A stretch of 64,000 nt of DNA, taken from the NCBI RefSeq assembly GCF_026616195.1, contig NZ_JANHDH010000003.1:186001-250000 (forward strand). Direction: 5' to 3'. The notes beneath the pieces are model-generated. The model made no database searches, had not been told where the DNA came from, and saw only the letters and a list, made by a program, of their open reading frames with translations. The stretch's first letter is position 1; every line of letters begins with the position of its first letter. Both the position numbers and the translations under genes were made by a program. Source of the DNA: Haloarchaeobius amylolyticus (lineage in GTDB: Archaea; Halobacteriota; Halobacteria; Halobacteriales; Natrialbaceae). Below, one piece after another: positions 25,665-34,991 of the stretch.

Positions 25665-26417
25665 ATGGACTCAGATTATATCTCGACCCCGGGCGTAATC
25701 GACTGGATTTTCTTCTTGTTGTCAGCGACTATTGTTTGGCAGCTGAACCTACCCGGATTCTTCGCCGAGTGGGTGCAAGCTTTTGGAGCTAAACCCGGGT
25801 CACCCCTTTATCATGTATTTGTTGATATATTCCCTCCGGTCATCTTGGTCGGGTTGGCATGGGTTTCAGTTTTAATCTATAAGAAGTTACTCTGGCCCAG
25901 AATCCCAGAGTCGAACTACAGCAATGGGTGGTGGATTTACGGGTTGACCGCTTATGGCGAGGAAGAAGAACCAATAAAAATTGTAGGCCATTTTTATATT
26001 CGACACGAACCAGAGTCGATCTCGATTCCCAATGCAAGAGCGTTCGTCGTCGAGGACGGTGACATCATCAAGGAGCGCGGGTCGTGGTCATCAGATACCA
26101 TCTGGGTCAACAACCAAACCGTTAAGATACTTTTCAACCTGAGAGCTGTCGACGATTCTGGGCTTCCAGAGAACTATGAGGGTCTCATCGATATGAGCCA
26201 GACGATGAGCGACGAAATAATAGGGGGTGCTTCGTACAAGGGCCAGTTCTATGACCTCGACAGGGGCGAAATGGTACTGGGAAATATATATGCCGAGCGT
26301 CTTTCAACTGAAAACACATATAACACCGAACAGGTGCTCGATATAATCTCCGAGCACGCACATGACCTTGTGAATCGTAGTCGGCCCAACAACAAGATTG
26401 AGACAGAAAAAGTATAA
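25665..26417 (+). CDS. Two-TM protein with beta-rich domain, resembling CBASS effector Cap15
   Basis: The 250-residue protein has two TM helices (about 9-30 and 48-73) followed by about 150 residues of predicted beta strands. The order is NGWWIYGLTAY, a VGHFYIRHEPESI strand pair, a WSSDTIWVNNQTVKILF pair, a YEGLIDMS turn, and IIGGASYKGQFYDLDRGEMVLG. This order and spacing resemble the S-2TMbeta proteins (Cap15), whose lipocalin-like barrel binds a cyclic dinucleotide and drives TM oligomerisation. No CD-NTase is in the window. It is translationally close to the oxidoreductase gene and shares its low GC. The assignment is by pattern only. Confidence 0.5.
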   Translation: MDSDYISTPGVIDWIFFLLSATIVWQLNLPGFFAEWVQAFGAKPGSPLYHVFVDIFPPVILVGLAWVSVLIYKKLLWPRIPESNYSNGWWIYGLTAYGEEEEPIKIVGHFYIRHEPESISIPNARAFVVEDGDIIKERGSWSSDTIWVNNQTVKILFNLRAVDDSGLPENYEGLIDMSQTMSDEIIGGASYKGQFYDLDRGEMVLGNIYAERLSTENTYNTEQVLDIISEHAHDLVNRSRPNNKIETEKV

Positions 26418-26469
26418 ATATAGGAATTCGAATTCGGGAATTTATTGATTTGCAGTTCTAAATTGGACT

Positions 26470-26790
26470 GTGACAGCCAACCTCCAGGAACTCCGTCTGC
26501 CAGGCCACATCCTCGAGATTCTATACGAGACCGACGATGGCCGGCACCTCGACAGGCCGGAGCCGGTGACCGCAGGCAGTGCACCCGACACCGGTGGCGC
26601 TATCGCGCCGACCAAGCACGACGGAGTTCATATGGAGGCGACGTTCATCCGAGTGGAGGATGGGTCGGACCTGCAGCTCACCGAGGAACGGGCGTACCAC
26701 ATCGACGATTCGATTCTCGAGGTGTACGAGACCGTCTACGTCCTCTCGTACGACGAGACCAACCAAGAGTCGACGGACAACCTGCAGTAG
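26470..26790 (+). CDS. Small acidic protein of unknown function
   Basis: A GTG at 26470 opens a 106-residue frame with GC-rich, haloarchaeal codon usage and a strongly acidic product. TTTATT at about 26439-26444 lies 26-31 bases upstream, the distance expected for a leaderless transcript starting at this GTG. The beta-like N-terminus (ELRLPGHILEILYETDDG) and alternating pattern suggest a compact beta domain, but I recognise no family. The change in composition from the low-GC gene before it marks an island boundary. Confidence 0.5.
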   Translation: MTANLQELRLPGHILEILYETDDGRHLDRPEPVTAGSAPDTGGAIAPTKHDGVHMEATFIRVEDGSDLQLTEERAYHIDDSILEVYETVYVLSYDETNQESTDNLQ

Positions 26791-26987
26791 GATGTCACCG
26801 ACGCCATCGCTTACCACCTCGTTCCCGTGAACTCTGCCTGATTCGACGGTCGATATCCCGGTTGGTCTGAACTGTTTATCGACGTCCTCCGCTGTGAGAG
26901 AATATACAGTGATACCAGACCTCGAGACCAACGACCATGTATGTCGGACACTGTCGGTCCCGACCAACGGTCAGGGTTCGAAGCACA

Positions 26988-27092
26988 TCACTGCAGGAAT
27001 AGGAGCACCGCCAATCCGCAGAGGCTAAGCAATATCCCCACGAGAACGTGAAGAGACACTAACCCCATGAGCTTCTGTCTCATACTGGCCAT
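26988..27092 (-). CDS. Possible 34-residue single-TM peptide
   Basis: ATG 27092 opens a frame reading MASMRQKLMGL followed by a 23-residue hydrophobic helix (VSLHVLVGILLSLCGLAVLLFLQ region) that reaches the C-terminus. A basic start plus one helix is typical of small membrane peptides. There is no family evidence and the frame is short enough to arise by chance. Confidence 0.35.
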   Translation of the reverse strand: MASMRQKLMGLVSLHVLVGILLSLCGLAVLLFLQ

Positions 27093-27417
27093 ATTTCTAT
27101 TCCTGTGACAAATAATTTCGGCCACGGGTCGGTTCAGGAGATACGGGCGACTCTGGGTGGAAATCGCACAGACATACGACGAGGAACCTCTCGAACTGTG
27201 AAGCAGCACCGAGAACCCAGGCTACAGTCGCCCCATCTCCTCGAAGACTGTTCCATGTCGTCCACTCTTGGGTGTCATCGGTACTGGCAGCCGGGTTCCG
27301 GCGGATATCTATTCATCGCCTGTTATCATGCTTTCTGCAACCTTCTTCTCCCGTGGAGGAGTTCTCACCGACCGGCGATCCGACCGGTGTGAGACACCGC
27401 GATAGTTCGACCCAAGT
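27093..27417. other. Intergenic region, nothing recognised
   Basis: The 325 bases between the possible small peptide and the family A membrane gene contain only short frames with poor codon bias. I see no hairpin, repeat or RNA gene. Both flanking genes on this strand would read away from or into it, so it includes the 3' end of the 27418-29028 transcript. Confidence 0.4.
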
Positions 27418-29028
27418 TCACAGGTCGTGGTACCGGGCGAATCCAAGCAGGCCTCCCGCTCCGAGTCCGATGATGCTGAACGAGACCGAGAAGATCCGAT
27501 AGCTCTCGGGGACGAACCAGGTGGCTACCGACGAAGCCGCCCCGATGGTCACTAGCAGGAATACCAGGCTGTACCTCCGGATATCATCGAACCTTTGCTC
27601 GTATCGCTCGATGTGCGGGATACTCGCCACGACTAGCAGCAACACGGTGACGGTGACCGGTAATCCGACCATGTCCAGTAGTCCTCCCTCCCCCACGACC
27701 GCCCTAATCAGCGATTTCAGCTCCGTCGCGCTCCATAGCGTCACCATCTGAAGTATCAGCCCCGACGTGATCCACAGGTTCTCATCGCCGACCTGCTGCA
27801 GCGGCTCTTGCAACGTGTACTTCACCGACACGAGACCGCCGATGACGATTGCGGGCCAGACGATTGCAAACACCCATCGCGTACTGTCCAGAAACGTCAC
27901 GAAGGTTGCCGAGGAAAGAAGGGCGAGAATCGGGAACGCGACGAACCCCCGCACCCTCGGTGCCGGTCGAGAGACGGCCGGAACCGCCCGTCCCTCCCAG
28001 GTCTCGAGGAAATACGGAAGCCGCTGGACCTCGCGGAGCCAGACCCAGAGTCCGTGACATCCTGCGAAGAACAGCAGGACCAACACCCCTATCCAGTCCC
28101 AGATGATGACCATCGCATCCAGCGACAGCGCCCCGGTGGAGGCTCCGAGCGCGGTCCCTATCATGCCCGACACGGCAGGTGTGAGATTCACAGCGACCAG
28201 AAGATAGCCCGCGGTGAGGAACAGGCCCATGAAGCAGTACATGGTCGAGAACGCTCCCTGGGTGCCTCTCGTCGCGTTCCTCACCGTCGAGATGAGAAAC
28301 CGCTCGATGTCGAAATCGAGTTCCAACAGCCGGTCCCTGTCCTTCCGAAGAGTGCTCTCGGGGATGAAACGCACCGCACTTGCCCAGGCGAGAAACAGCA
28401 CGTCAGGGACGGGAAACGCGTACACGAGCGTCTGGACCCCGAGCGCTCCCAGGAACATCGGGATCCCCAGCACGAACATCACAGCAAGCAGATAGAACGT
28501 CGTCGCGGTATATCCGAGGAGACCGTCGTACGCCAGGTCCGAGGTAATCTCGTCTCTGACCTCTTCCTTTGTTTCCAACGCGAACACGGCCAGCACATCG
28601 ACCACCCGCCCATCAGGGTTCAGCGGTCGCCAATCGTGAGCCACCATCAGGAACAACAACAGTGACCCACCTCCGATGACCGTCCCGGGTAAGATGATGC
28701 TGACGAGGGTCCCGGCAGCCTCTATCACCTGAAGGCCGATTCCGAGGATGACGGCCCCGACAGCGTAGAGAACCCTGAAAAGCGGGTCATCCCGGGGTCG
28801 AACATGCAGATACCTGTACGGGAGGTGGCCGAAGGTGTAGAACGCCACGCCGAACATCACCCACGTCGTCAGGAAGCTAACGGAGGTGCCGCCGAAGAGC
28901 CCACCGGTTATCGAGAGTAGCGGAGCGATAAGGTCCTCAGGCAGCCGTGCCACGATATCGAGGACCGCGGATGCTCCGAGCAACATCGGCCCCGACCACA
29001 GCCACTTCCCCCCTCTGGTTGCCACCAT
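27418..29028 (-). CDS. Polytopic membrane protein, family A (member 2)
   Basis: This 536-residue protein has about 12 hydrophobic helices and the family signature LWVWLREVQRLPYFLETWE near residue 330. After this comes a Pro/Arg-rich hinge and a four-helix C-terminal block, as in the gene at 22240-23937. GTATATTAC at about 29057-29065 on this strand is a suitable TATA box for a leaderless start at 29028. It heads the cluster of signalling genes that follows to the right. Function unknown; the topology (many helices, one conserved cytoplasmic amphipathic segment) does not match a transporter family that I know. Confidence 0.75.
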   Translation of the reverse strand: MVATRGGKWLWSGPMLLGASAVLDIVARLPEDLIAPLLSITGGLFGGTSVSFLTTWVMFGVAFYTFGHLPYRYLHVRPRDDPLFRVLYAVGAVILGIGLQVIEAAGTLVSIILPGTVIGGGSLLLFLMVAHDWRPLNPDGRVVDVLAVFALETKEEVRDEITSDLAYDGLLGYTATTFYLLAVMFVLGIPMFLGALGVQTLVYAFPVPDVLFLAWASAVRFIPESTLRKDRDRLLELDFDIERFLISTVRNATRGTQGAFSTMYCFMGLFLTAGYLLVAVNLTPAVSGMIGTALGASTGALSLDAMVIIWDWIGVLVLLFFAGCHGLWVWLREVQRLPYFLETWEGRAVPAVSRPAPRVRGFVAFPILALLSSATFVTFLDSTRWVFAIVWPAIVIGGLVSVKYTLQEPLQQVGDENLWITSGLILQMVTLWSATELKSLIRAVVGEGGLLDMVGLPVTVTVLLLVVASIPHIERYEQRFDDIRRYSLVFLLVTIGAASSVATWFVPESYRIFSVSFSIIGLGAGGLLGFARYHDL

Positions 29029-29462
29029 CCTGTCACGACAAACGTATTTCCAGTGTAATATACCTGGGCGTGGTTCCTGCGTTATACACTGATTGTTCCT
29101 GCCCTGGGATGGAGACTCGGCCGGTTACGAATTCGTCGATTAGATGGTTGGTGACAGAGGAGATGCTGACCCGCCCCCTCGATGTCGGAAGATTCTGGGG
29201 GACGCACCGAATCGGCCTGCAGGAAACGATTCAGCTACTCTGTCAGCAATCGCCGACACCCGGTTCTTACAGCGTATTCGTGGGTCATGGCTCCAAGAGT
29301 TAACCAACAAAAGGATGGAAATCACGACCTTGTTGGTAAAACCGATCTTCAGCGCTCATCCCATGCTTCTCCCTCAGGACACTCAGGCAAGGATTCATAT
29401 ATCTCCATATAGATTGACACGTATGTTCGCGGGTTGCGTGTGGGGGCGAGGGGGTTCGTTCG
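29029..29462. promoter_or_regulatory. Divergent promoter region between membrane protein and peptidase genes
   Basis: No gene is apparent in this 434-base gap. The left end carries the TATA-like sequence of the reverse gene near 29060. The right end has an AT-rich tract (CATATATCTCCATATAG, about 29396-29412) that could be the TATA region of the peptidase gene, giving a leader of about 35-40 bases. The middle is unremarkable. Confidence 0.4.
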
Positions 29463-31076
29463 ATGGCTGAACAGATGTCCCAACAGCTGACACTCGACAG
29501 AATCGAGAACCGCGCAGGTGTATTTCGCGCCGAGATTCGGTTCGATATCCCATCGAATCTGCGGGGACTGACAATCGGCTGCCCCCCGCAGACGACAGTT
29601 ACCGAGGCCGACGGGTTCAGGACCGATGGCAGACAGCAACTCCGGTGGAACGGCAACCAGACCTCTCCAACTGCGACGATGCGTGTCGAGGTCGCCGATG
29701 GACGTGCGGGATTCGTCTCGGCGCATGTCGACACGGGCGCGTGGGCCATCGTCGAAGCACCCAGTGTCCTCAGTCGATGGCGCTTCGTCGGTGAACAGCC
29801 GGACTACCAGCGGTCGGTCACCGTCAGCGGAGATGGAGTGTCAAGTTCGGATGGGGCGTTGGTCTATCTGGGACCGCACGAGGAACATCGTCACACGGAC
29901 GGAGAGCAGCTATTGAGACTGGTCGTTCCAGAGTCAGCAGAACTGCAGGAGAACCCGCGTGACATCCTGGATGCGATGGCTACCGTGGGTAGCGCTCTCC
30001 GTGTCGGTGAGGCCGACCGTGAGGTCGTCGCCATCGCCGCCCCGACACGCCCAGTGAACTGGGGTCCCGGCGGTCTACAGGCCGGAGCCAATGGGTTCTG
30101 GGTTCGTGATACCGCTCGTCTCGACTCTCCGAACACCACCTGGCTCCACGAGTACGTCCATACACGCCAGAACTTCGAGACGACATCCCAGACCCGGTGG
30201 CTCGTCGAGGCGACCGCGGTTTATCTGGCCACCTACCACTCCTTCGTCCGTGGTGATATCGGTGAGCGCCCGTACTACGCACTCGTCAACGGGGACCGCT
30301 GTGCAGACGCTGTTCTGGGGCAGCCGCACTCGTGGTCCACCCCGTACGTTCCCTACAGCAAAGGAGCGAAGGTCGCGGCATGGCTCGACACCAAGATTCG
30401 TGCACATAGCACTCGATCGCTGGAGGATGTCCTCTGGGCCGCCAACCTCGCCGACTCGACGCTGGACCTCGAGTCGCTCGAACGATTGACCGCGTCTGCT
30501 ATCGGTGGCCAGACCGCAGATCCGGAGGTGGACTCTGTCCTCTCGAGACTCCACGACTTCGTCATGACCCGGGAGACACCAGCAGAGTTCCTCCCGGCAG
30601 AACTCGAGCAGACGCCGAGTGACCCGACCCGTATCGGGGCCCACGAGGGTGTGACGCTCTCTGACGCTCTGGCAGAGGCGTTCGGAGACGTTCTCGGCAC
30701 GGAGATAGTCGACGGAAGTGGCAAGGTGGACGAGGGAATGGTCTTCCGATCCGATTCCGCAGACAGTGTCATCAGCGCGAGCGATATCTTCGATGCAGTG
30801 GACTCCATCGACGCGGGTGGCATCTCGGTCATCGGTCCGGACGACCGCATCGTGAGCGACGTTGGGGACGGGGAGAACGTCGTGTCGTCGCCGGCCCGTG
30901 ATGGCGATACCACGTCGGATGAGGGACCCGATATGATATTCACGGGTGAGCAATCTCCTGGTTCGGGAGGTGACCATGCCGATGACACGCTCTGCACGCG
31001 CTGTCGACAACCACTTCCCGCGGCAGAGACCCGTGTCTGTCCGAACTGTGGATGGGTCCAAGAACGTGACCAGTGA
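29463..31076 (+). CDS. HExxH metallopeptidase-like protein with C-terminal zinc ribbon
   Basis: The 537-residue protein has an N-terminal beta-rich domain (1-190) resembling that of M1/M61 gluzincins. The catalytic core has His229-Glu230-x-x-His233 in WLHEYVHTRQ, with a candidate third ligand Glu249 in RWLVEATAVYL. About 130 residues of acidic linker follow, then a CxxC...CxxC zinc ribbon at the C-terminus (CTRCRQPL and CPNCGW). No signal peptide or TM helix is visible, so it should act inside the cell, which is unusual for haloarchaeal peptidases of this class. It sits beside the kinase/phosphatase operon, whose products also carry zinc ribbons. Substrate unknown. Confidence 0.75.
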   Translation: MAEQMSQQLTLDRIENRAGVFRAEIRFDIPSNLRGLTIGCPPQTTVTEADGFRTDGRQQLRWNGNQTSPTATMRVEVADGRAGFVSAHVDTGAWAIVEAPSVLSRWRFVGEQPDYQRSVTVSGDGVSSSDGALVYLGPHEEHRHTDGEQLLRLVVPESAELQENPRDILDAMATVGSALRVGEADREVVAIAAPTRPVNWGPGGLQAGANGFWVRDTARLDSPNTTWLHEYVHTRQNFETTSQTRWLVEATAVYLATYHSFVRGDIGERPYYALVNGDRCADAVLGQPHSWSTPYVPYSKGAKVAAWLDTKIRAHSTRSLEDVLWAANLADSTLDLESLERLTASAIGGQTADPEVDSVLSRLHDFVMTRETPAEFLPAELEQTPSDPTRIGAHEGVTLSDALAEAFGDVLGTEIVDGSGKVDEGMVFRSDSADSVISASDIFDAVDSIDAGGISVIGPDDRIVSDVGDGENVVSSPARDGDTTSDEGPDMIFTGEQSPGSGGDHADDTLCTRCRQPLPAAETRVCPNCGWVQERDQ

Positions 31077-31102
31077 GTTTCAGCACACGGTGAACAACGG
31101 GG

Positions 31103-31699
31103 TCACTGGCCAGACTCGACACCATCTTCGATCTCTACACCACAGGCCGGGCAATATGTGCAGGCCATCAGCTGGTCCAACGAGGCACCACAATCTGAGC
31201 ACACTGCACCATCGCCGGTAGCCCTCTCTTTGGCCGGGGGGTCCTCATTCGGTCGATGTAACACTGTCTCCAGTTGACCCTCCGATCCCCTGTGGCTCTC
31301 TTCGCCGAAAGGATCGTCCTCACTCAGGGTGAACGGACTCCTGAAGGCACCGGATAGACGACCGACGCCCGCTTCGATTGGGAGGTAATCGAGGGTCACT
31401 ATCGATCCGAGCGTCACGACGAACACGAGGGTGCTGTGCAACTGGTAGAGGTAGATGGTACCTCCAGCGGCGACCAGAACGAGGAGTCCGAGCCCGGTCC
31501 TGATACGACCACCTGCGGTCGGCCAGAGCATGGCGAGCAACTCGAATCCAGAGTACAGACCGACCACGGCCAGTATGGCGGAGTGAGATATCAGGTCTGG
31601 TGAGAGGACTCGTCGAACACCCTCGATGGTCGTGATGGCGATGAGAAGTGCAAGAAGCACCCTCGCGACCACGGCCCTGATATCGCTCTGTTCGTTCAC
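31103..31699 (-). CDS. Membrane protein with C-terminal zinc ribbon
   Basis: This 198-residue protein has about four TM helices in its first 110 residues (for example SAILAVVGLYSGFELLAMLW and GLGLLVLVAAGGTIYLY). An acidic linker and one zinc ribbon follow: CSDCGASL...CTYCPACGVE. It is the last gene of the apparent operon running leftwards from 36239 (kinase, FHA protein, kinase, PP2C, this gene), 33 bases after the phosphatase. A membrane-anchored zinc ribbon could be a docking point for the cytoplasmic partners. It converges with the peptidase gene. No named family is recognised. Confidence 0.7.
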   Translation of the reverse strand: MNEQSDIRAVVARVLLALLIAITTIEGVRRVLSPDLISHSAILAVVGLYSGFELLAMLWPTAGGRIRTGLGLLVLVAAGGTIYLYQLHSTLVFVVTLGSIVTLDYLPIEAGVGRLSGAFRSPFTLSEDDPFGEESHRGSEGQLETVLHRPNEDPPAKERATGDGAVCSDCGASLDQLMACTYCPACGVEIEDGVESGQ

Positions 31700-31732
31700 G
31701 GTTCTCGGCCAGTGGGAGTGTCGTCGACGGTG

Positions 31733-32749
31733 TCAGGACCCATCGGCGATCGTCTCTCCAGACTCCAGGTCCCGTTCGGTCTCCTCGGAACGTTCGTACG
31801 TTCGGACGAGGTCCTCTCGCCCTGCCTGTACCATAGTCTCCTGTCCGGGGTCCGTGAACAGGAGCGTCGAGATGTTGTCGGAGCCACCCCGGTTCACTGC
31901 GAGGTTCACCAGGCGTTCTGCAGCGACATCGAGCGTCTCGCTTTCGAGAACACGGGCTGCAATCTCGTCATCTGTGACCACCGATTCACGAATCTCCGCG
32001 ATGATCGCTTCCTCTTCGTCCCGTTCCCTGAGGTACTTCTGATAGAGTTGACTCGACCGGTCGTACGCGTCGATGAGCCCATCGCTGGCGAACAGGATGA
32101 TGTCATCCCCGAATATCGGGACGGAGTTCGTCTCGACCTCCACGGTGCTCCCGCCGACCGCACGTGTGATGACGTTGTTGTCGTCATGGACTCGAGCGAC
32201 CGTCGGGGACAGAGACTCTTCCTCGACGTAGTGTTCGACGACAGAATGATCGCGCGTGACCTGTTCGATAGATTCCCTGCTCTGGTTGATGACATATGCT
32301 CTGCTATCTCCCACCCACCCGAGATGAAGACTTCCTCGGGCGTAGACACCGACGACGACGGTCGTCTTGGCATCGTCCGTCAGATCTTGAATCCGGTCAT
32401 CGGCCATCGCGACCGCGTCCCTGATAGCATCCCGAATCGCCTCCTCCTCCGGTGGATTCGGAAGCTCCGAGCTATCGAGTCCCAGGTCCTTCAGGATGGG
32501 ATTCCCGCCGCGCCCAAGCTGTACGACGAGGTCTGAGAGTTCCTCGGGAATGATCGTCGTCGCCAGATAGGAGGCGATGTCACCCGCATCGTGCCCGCCC
32601 GCACCATCGGCCAGGACGAAGGCACCGACCGATTGCCGCCGTCTGTCACGATGTGTCTCGTCGAACAGCAGTGACGCCACGCTGTCCTCGTTGACGCCCC
32701 CCTGGCGCTCTTTCACCTGCCCGATGTCGACCTGGGTCGAGTAGCGCAT
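31733..32749 (-). CDS. PP2C-type protein serine/threonine phosphatase
   Basis: From ATG 32749 the protein has 338 residues and all main PP2C motifs. These are Glu21-Asp22 in VNEDSVAS, ADGAGGHDAGD (48-57) with the metal-binding Asp and Gly, GWVGDSRAY, LASDGLID, and GSDNIST with the late metal-binding Asp. All metal ligands are present, so it should be active and Mn/Mg dependent. A C-terminal acidic tail of about 35 residues follows. The start excludes 34 residues that overlap the end of the kinase gene. It lies 25 bases downstream of the first kinase gene on the same strand, giving a classic kinase-phosphatase pair acting on the same targets. Confidence 0.95.
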   Translation of the reverse strand: MRYSTQVDIGQVKERQGGVNEDSVASLLFDETHRDRRRQSVGAFVLADGAGGHDAGDIASYLATTIIPEELSDLVVQLGRGGNPILKDLGLDSSELPNPPEEEAIRDAIRDAVAMADDRIQDLTDDAKTTVVVGVYARGSLHLGWVGDSRAYVINQSRESIEQVTRDHSVVEHYVEEESLSPTVARVHDDNNVITRAVGGSTVEVETNSVPIFGDDIILFASDGLIDAYDRSSQLYQKYLRERDEEEAIIAEIRESVVTDDEIAARVLESETLDVAAERLVNLAVNRGGSDNISTLLFTDPGQETMVQAGREDLVRTYERSEETERDLESGETIADGS

Positions 32750-32774
32750 AGGAAACAGTTGTTTTTCCGATGTT

Positions 32775-34043
32775 TTAACCTTTTGTCCAGTGGTCCCCCT
32801 CGAACCGGAACCCACCACGAGATGCGTCGGTACCCGGGTATATCTGGTCACCCGCTAGCAACATCCGACGTGTCGGAACCGCTCGCTCTATGTCATGGGC
32901 CTGCTGTCCCCGAGCACTTAGCAGCAGATGTTGTTCGTCGTTACGGTCCAACAACGTTCCGTTGAGGCTGGTGTCTTCGAGGAACCAGGGGCCCCCTTCA
33001 CGAACGAAGCGCGCATGCTGGCGGGAGACTCCTGTATCAGAGGGGGGAGATGGGACGGTGACGGCCGAACCACCCACCCGACCAATCGAATCCCCATCCG
33101 AGACCTCGTACGTGGTGTCGGATTCCAGCTCGCGGATGACTGCTGTCGCCGCAGGGGGACGCGGGTCGTTCGCCGCCAACGCCTGTCCCAACGCTCCAGC
33201 GTGTTCGTACCGTTCGGCCGGATCGGCCGCCGTCGCGCGGAGTATTATCTCGGCCAGCGACGACGAACACTGTATCTCGGGTTGCTCACGCGGATCCTCC
33301 CCAGGTGCCTGCGTGATGAATCCGCAGACGAGCAGGAAGAGAATCTTCCCAAGCCCATAGACGTCGGTCCACGGACCAGGAGCGAGAGCCGGGTTCTCTT
33401 GTTCCGGTGCCTTACAGCGGTTCTTGTCCGCATCGCCGACCATCGTAATCGGCCCAGGGGCGTGCCCGCACTCGTGACAGGTGGGTTCTGTGGCAGCGTC
33501 CTGGGTGACAGACGCCCCACACTCCGAACACTGGAACCGGCATCGTACTGTGTTGAAGTCGACGAGCATCGGTGCCCCGTCATCTGTCACGATGATGTTA
33601 TCGGGCTTCATATCCCGATATATCAGCCCGAACCGATGGAGGGCCGCGACGCCGGAAGCAAGCTTCACCCCGAACGTTCGTATCGTTTCTTCATCGCCTA
33701 TGTACGGCGTGTCATCCAGCGTCTCGCCTTCGATGTAGTCGACGACGATGAACGTGGTCCCGTCCGCCGTGAAGTGGTCACGGTATCCAAGTAACGATGG
33801 ATGGCCCCCCGCCGCAGCCACGGTTCGCAACGCGCGAAGTTCACGGTCGAGATAGACCTCGCTGTCGAGACCGGAGTGACGTGGCCTGGGATACTTCACC
33901 ACGACGTGTTCGTCCGTGTCGAGCGCCCTGGCTCGATAGACCCGTGAGAATCCACCGACCGCGATGCGCTCTTCGAGCTCGTATGCCTGGTCTCCCTGTC
34001 GAAAGATATCCCCTCCCGATGGATGTCCCGGCTCAGCCGTCAT
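32775..34043 (-). CDS. Ser/Thr protein kinase with activation-segment zinc ribbon and FHA domain
   Basis: The 422-residue protein has a eukaryotic-type kinase domain (about 20-290). It shows the glycine loop IAVGGFSRVY, Lys50 in VVVKYP, Glu68 in the C helix, the catalytic loop YRDMKPDN (Asp144) and DFN (162-164) in place of DFG. Between DFN and APE (212-214) there is a CxxC-x13-CxxC zinc ribbon (Cys172, 175, 189, 192). A C-terminal FHA domain (about 310-400) carries GRVGG, SRQHARF and TSLNGT, the phosphothreonine-binding residues. No TM helix is present. It lies between the FHA protein and the PP2C gene with short gaps, so it is co-transcribed with them. Confidence 0.93.
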   Translation of the reverse strand: MTAEPGHPSGGDIFRQGDQAYELEERIAVGGFSRVYRARALDTDEHVVVKYPRPRHSGLDSEVYLDRELRALRTVAAAGGHPSLLGYRDHFTADGTTFIVVDYIEGETLDDTPYIGDEETIRTFGVKLASGVAALHRFGLIYRDMKPDNIIVTDDGAPMLVDFNTVRCRFQCSECGASVTQDAATEPTCHECGHAPGPITMVGDADKNRCKAPEQENPALAPGPWTDVYGLGKILFLLVCGFITQAPGEDPREQPEIQCSSSLAEIILRATAADPAERYEHAGALGQALAANDPRPPAATAVIRELESDTTYEVSDGDSIGRVGGSAVTVPSPPSDTGVSRQHARFVREGGPWFLEDTSLNGTLLDRNDEQHLLLSARGQQAHDIERAVPTRRMLLAGDQIYPGTDASRGGFRFEGDHWTKG

Positions 34044-34091
34044 TCTATCTCCTCCGCCAGCTTGCTTGCCCCGGAATCGATCCGAGGACCA

Positions 34092-34889
34092 TCACCCGAA
34101 CCGGACGGTCGCTTCACCGGTCCCTGCGAGGACGAGTTCGTCGCCTTCGTCGAGTTCGTACTCTCGATTCGGGTCCATCGTATCCCCGTTCAGCTCCGTT
34201 CCGTTCGCTGATTCGAGGTCGACGACCTGAAAATGCCCCCCTGACTTCTTGAACAGAAGATGCTGGCGGCTGATTCGCATCGCGTCGTTGGTCGACACCC
34301 CGTGGTCGTTGAGATGCTGACGGATCTCGGATCCGAGACTCGTCCCGTCCTTCGCCTCCATGGTCCCGGCTCTCTCGAAGTCCAGATACACCGTATCACC
34401 GACCGATGGTTTATCCGGCGTGTCGGCTGGGTGCGCACCATCGTCTTCGCTAGAATCCGACCCTGCACCGCCGGGTAGTGACTGCTGGCATTGCGGACAG
34501 ATGGACATCCGCTCGTCGATGCCCTCGTAGTCACAGTTCGGGCACGCATCGAGAGCCTCAGGTTCATCCTGACTCAGGTCCGCCGTACAGTAGGGACAGG
34601 CTGCCCAGTCGGGCTCGACCGGTTCATCACAGGAGGGACAGACCGCTTTGTCGGCTGGACCATCATCGGCGGGACGGTTCTCCTCATCGTTCTTGTCATC
34701 CACCTCGGGTTCGTCGACAGGGTCGTCGACGTCGCCGGCGGGATGTCCGGCCGGTGGGCTGTCATCTGAGCCCTCTTCGCTGTCCGCCTGGTCTCGCAGT
34801 TCTGGAATCGGGTTTCCGCAGTCCGGACAGAACGGGTCACCATCGTTGGGTTCGATATCGTCCTGACAGAAAGGACAGTGGACCGTCAT
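34092..34889 (-). CDS. Three-zinc-ribbon FHA protein
   Basis: From ATG 34889 the 265-residue protein starts with a zinc ribbon (CPFCQDD...CPDCGNP). An acidic linker of about 60 residues follows, then two more zinc ribbons (CPSCDEP...CPYCTAD and CPNCDYE...CPQCQQS). A C-terminal FHA-like domain (about 165-265) contains RISRQHLLF and ESANGTELNG. FHA domains bind phosphothreonine, so this is probably a reader or scaffold for the two neighbouring kinases. It has no catalytic domain. The gene lies between the two kinase genes on the same strand with gaps of 48 and 102 bases. Confidence 0.88.
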   Translation of the reverse strand: MTVHCPFCQDDIEPNDGDPFCPDCGNPIPELRDQADSEEGSDDSPPAGHPAGDVDDPVDEPEVDDKNDEENRPADDGPADKAVCPSCDEPVEPDWAACPYCTADLSQDEPEALDACPNCDYEGIDERMSICPQCQQSLPGGAGSDSSEDDGAHPADTPDKPSVGDTVYLDFERAGTMEAKDGTSLGSEIRQHLNDHGVSTNDAMRISRQHLLFKKSGGHFQVVDLESANGTELNGDTMDPNREYELDEGDELVLAGTGEATVRFG

Positions 34890-34991
34890 AACAGCCGGTT
34901 CAACTCGTGCCATCAAAACAGTTACGGCGTTGACACCCTCTCCGCGAAGTTCGTCTTCGACCCACCAGACGTCATCACTCCGCCGAAGCGA

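Noticed and set aside
26521-26967. 148-codon reverse-strand frame
   Set aside because: Antisense to the small acidic gene at 26470-26790, which has a TATA box at the right distance; the reverse product has no recognisable pattern.
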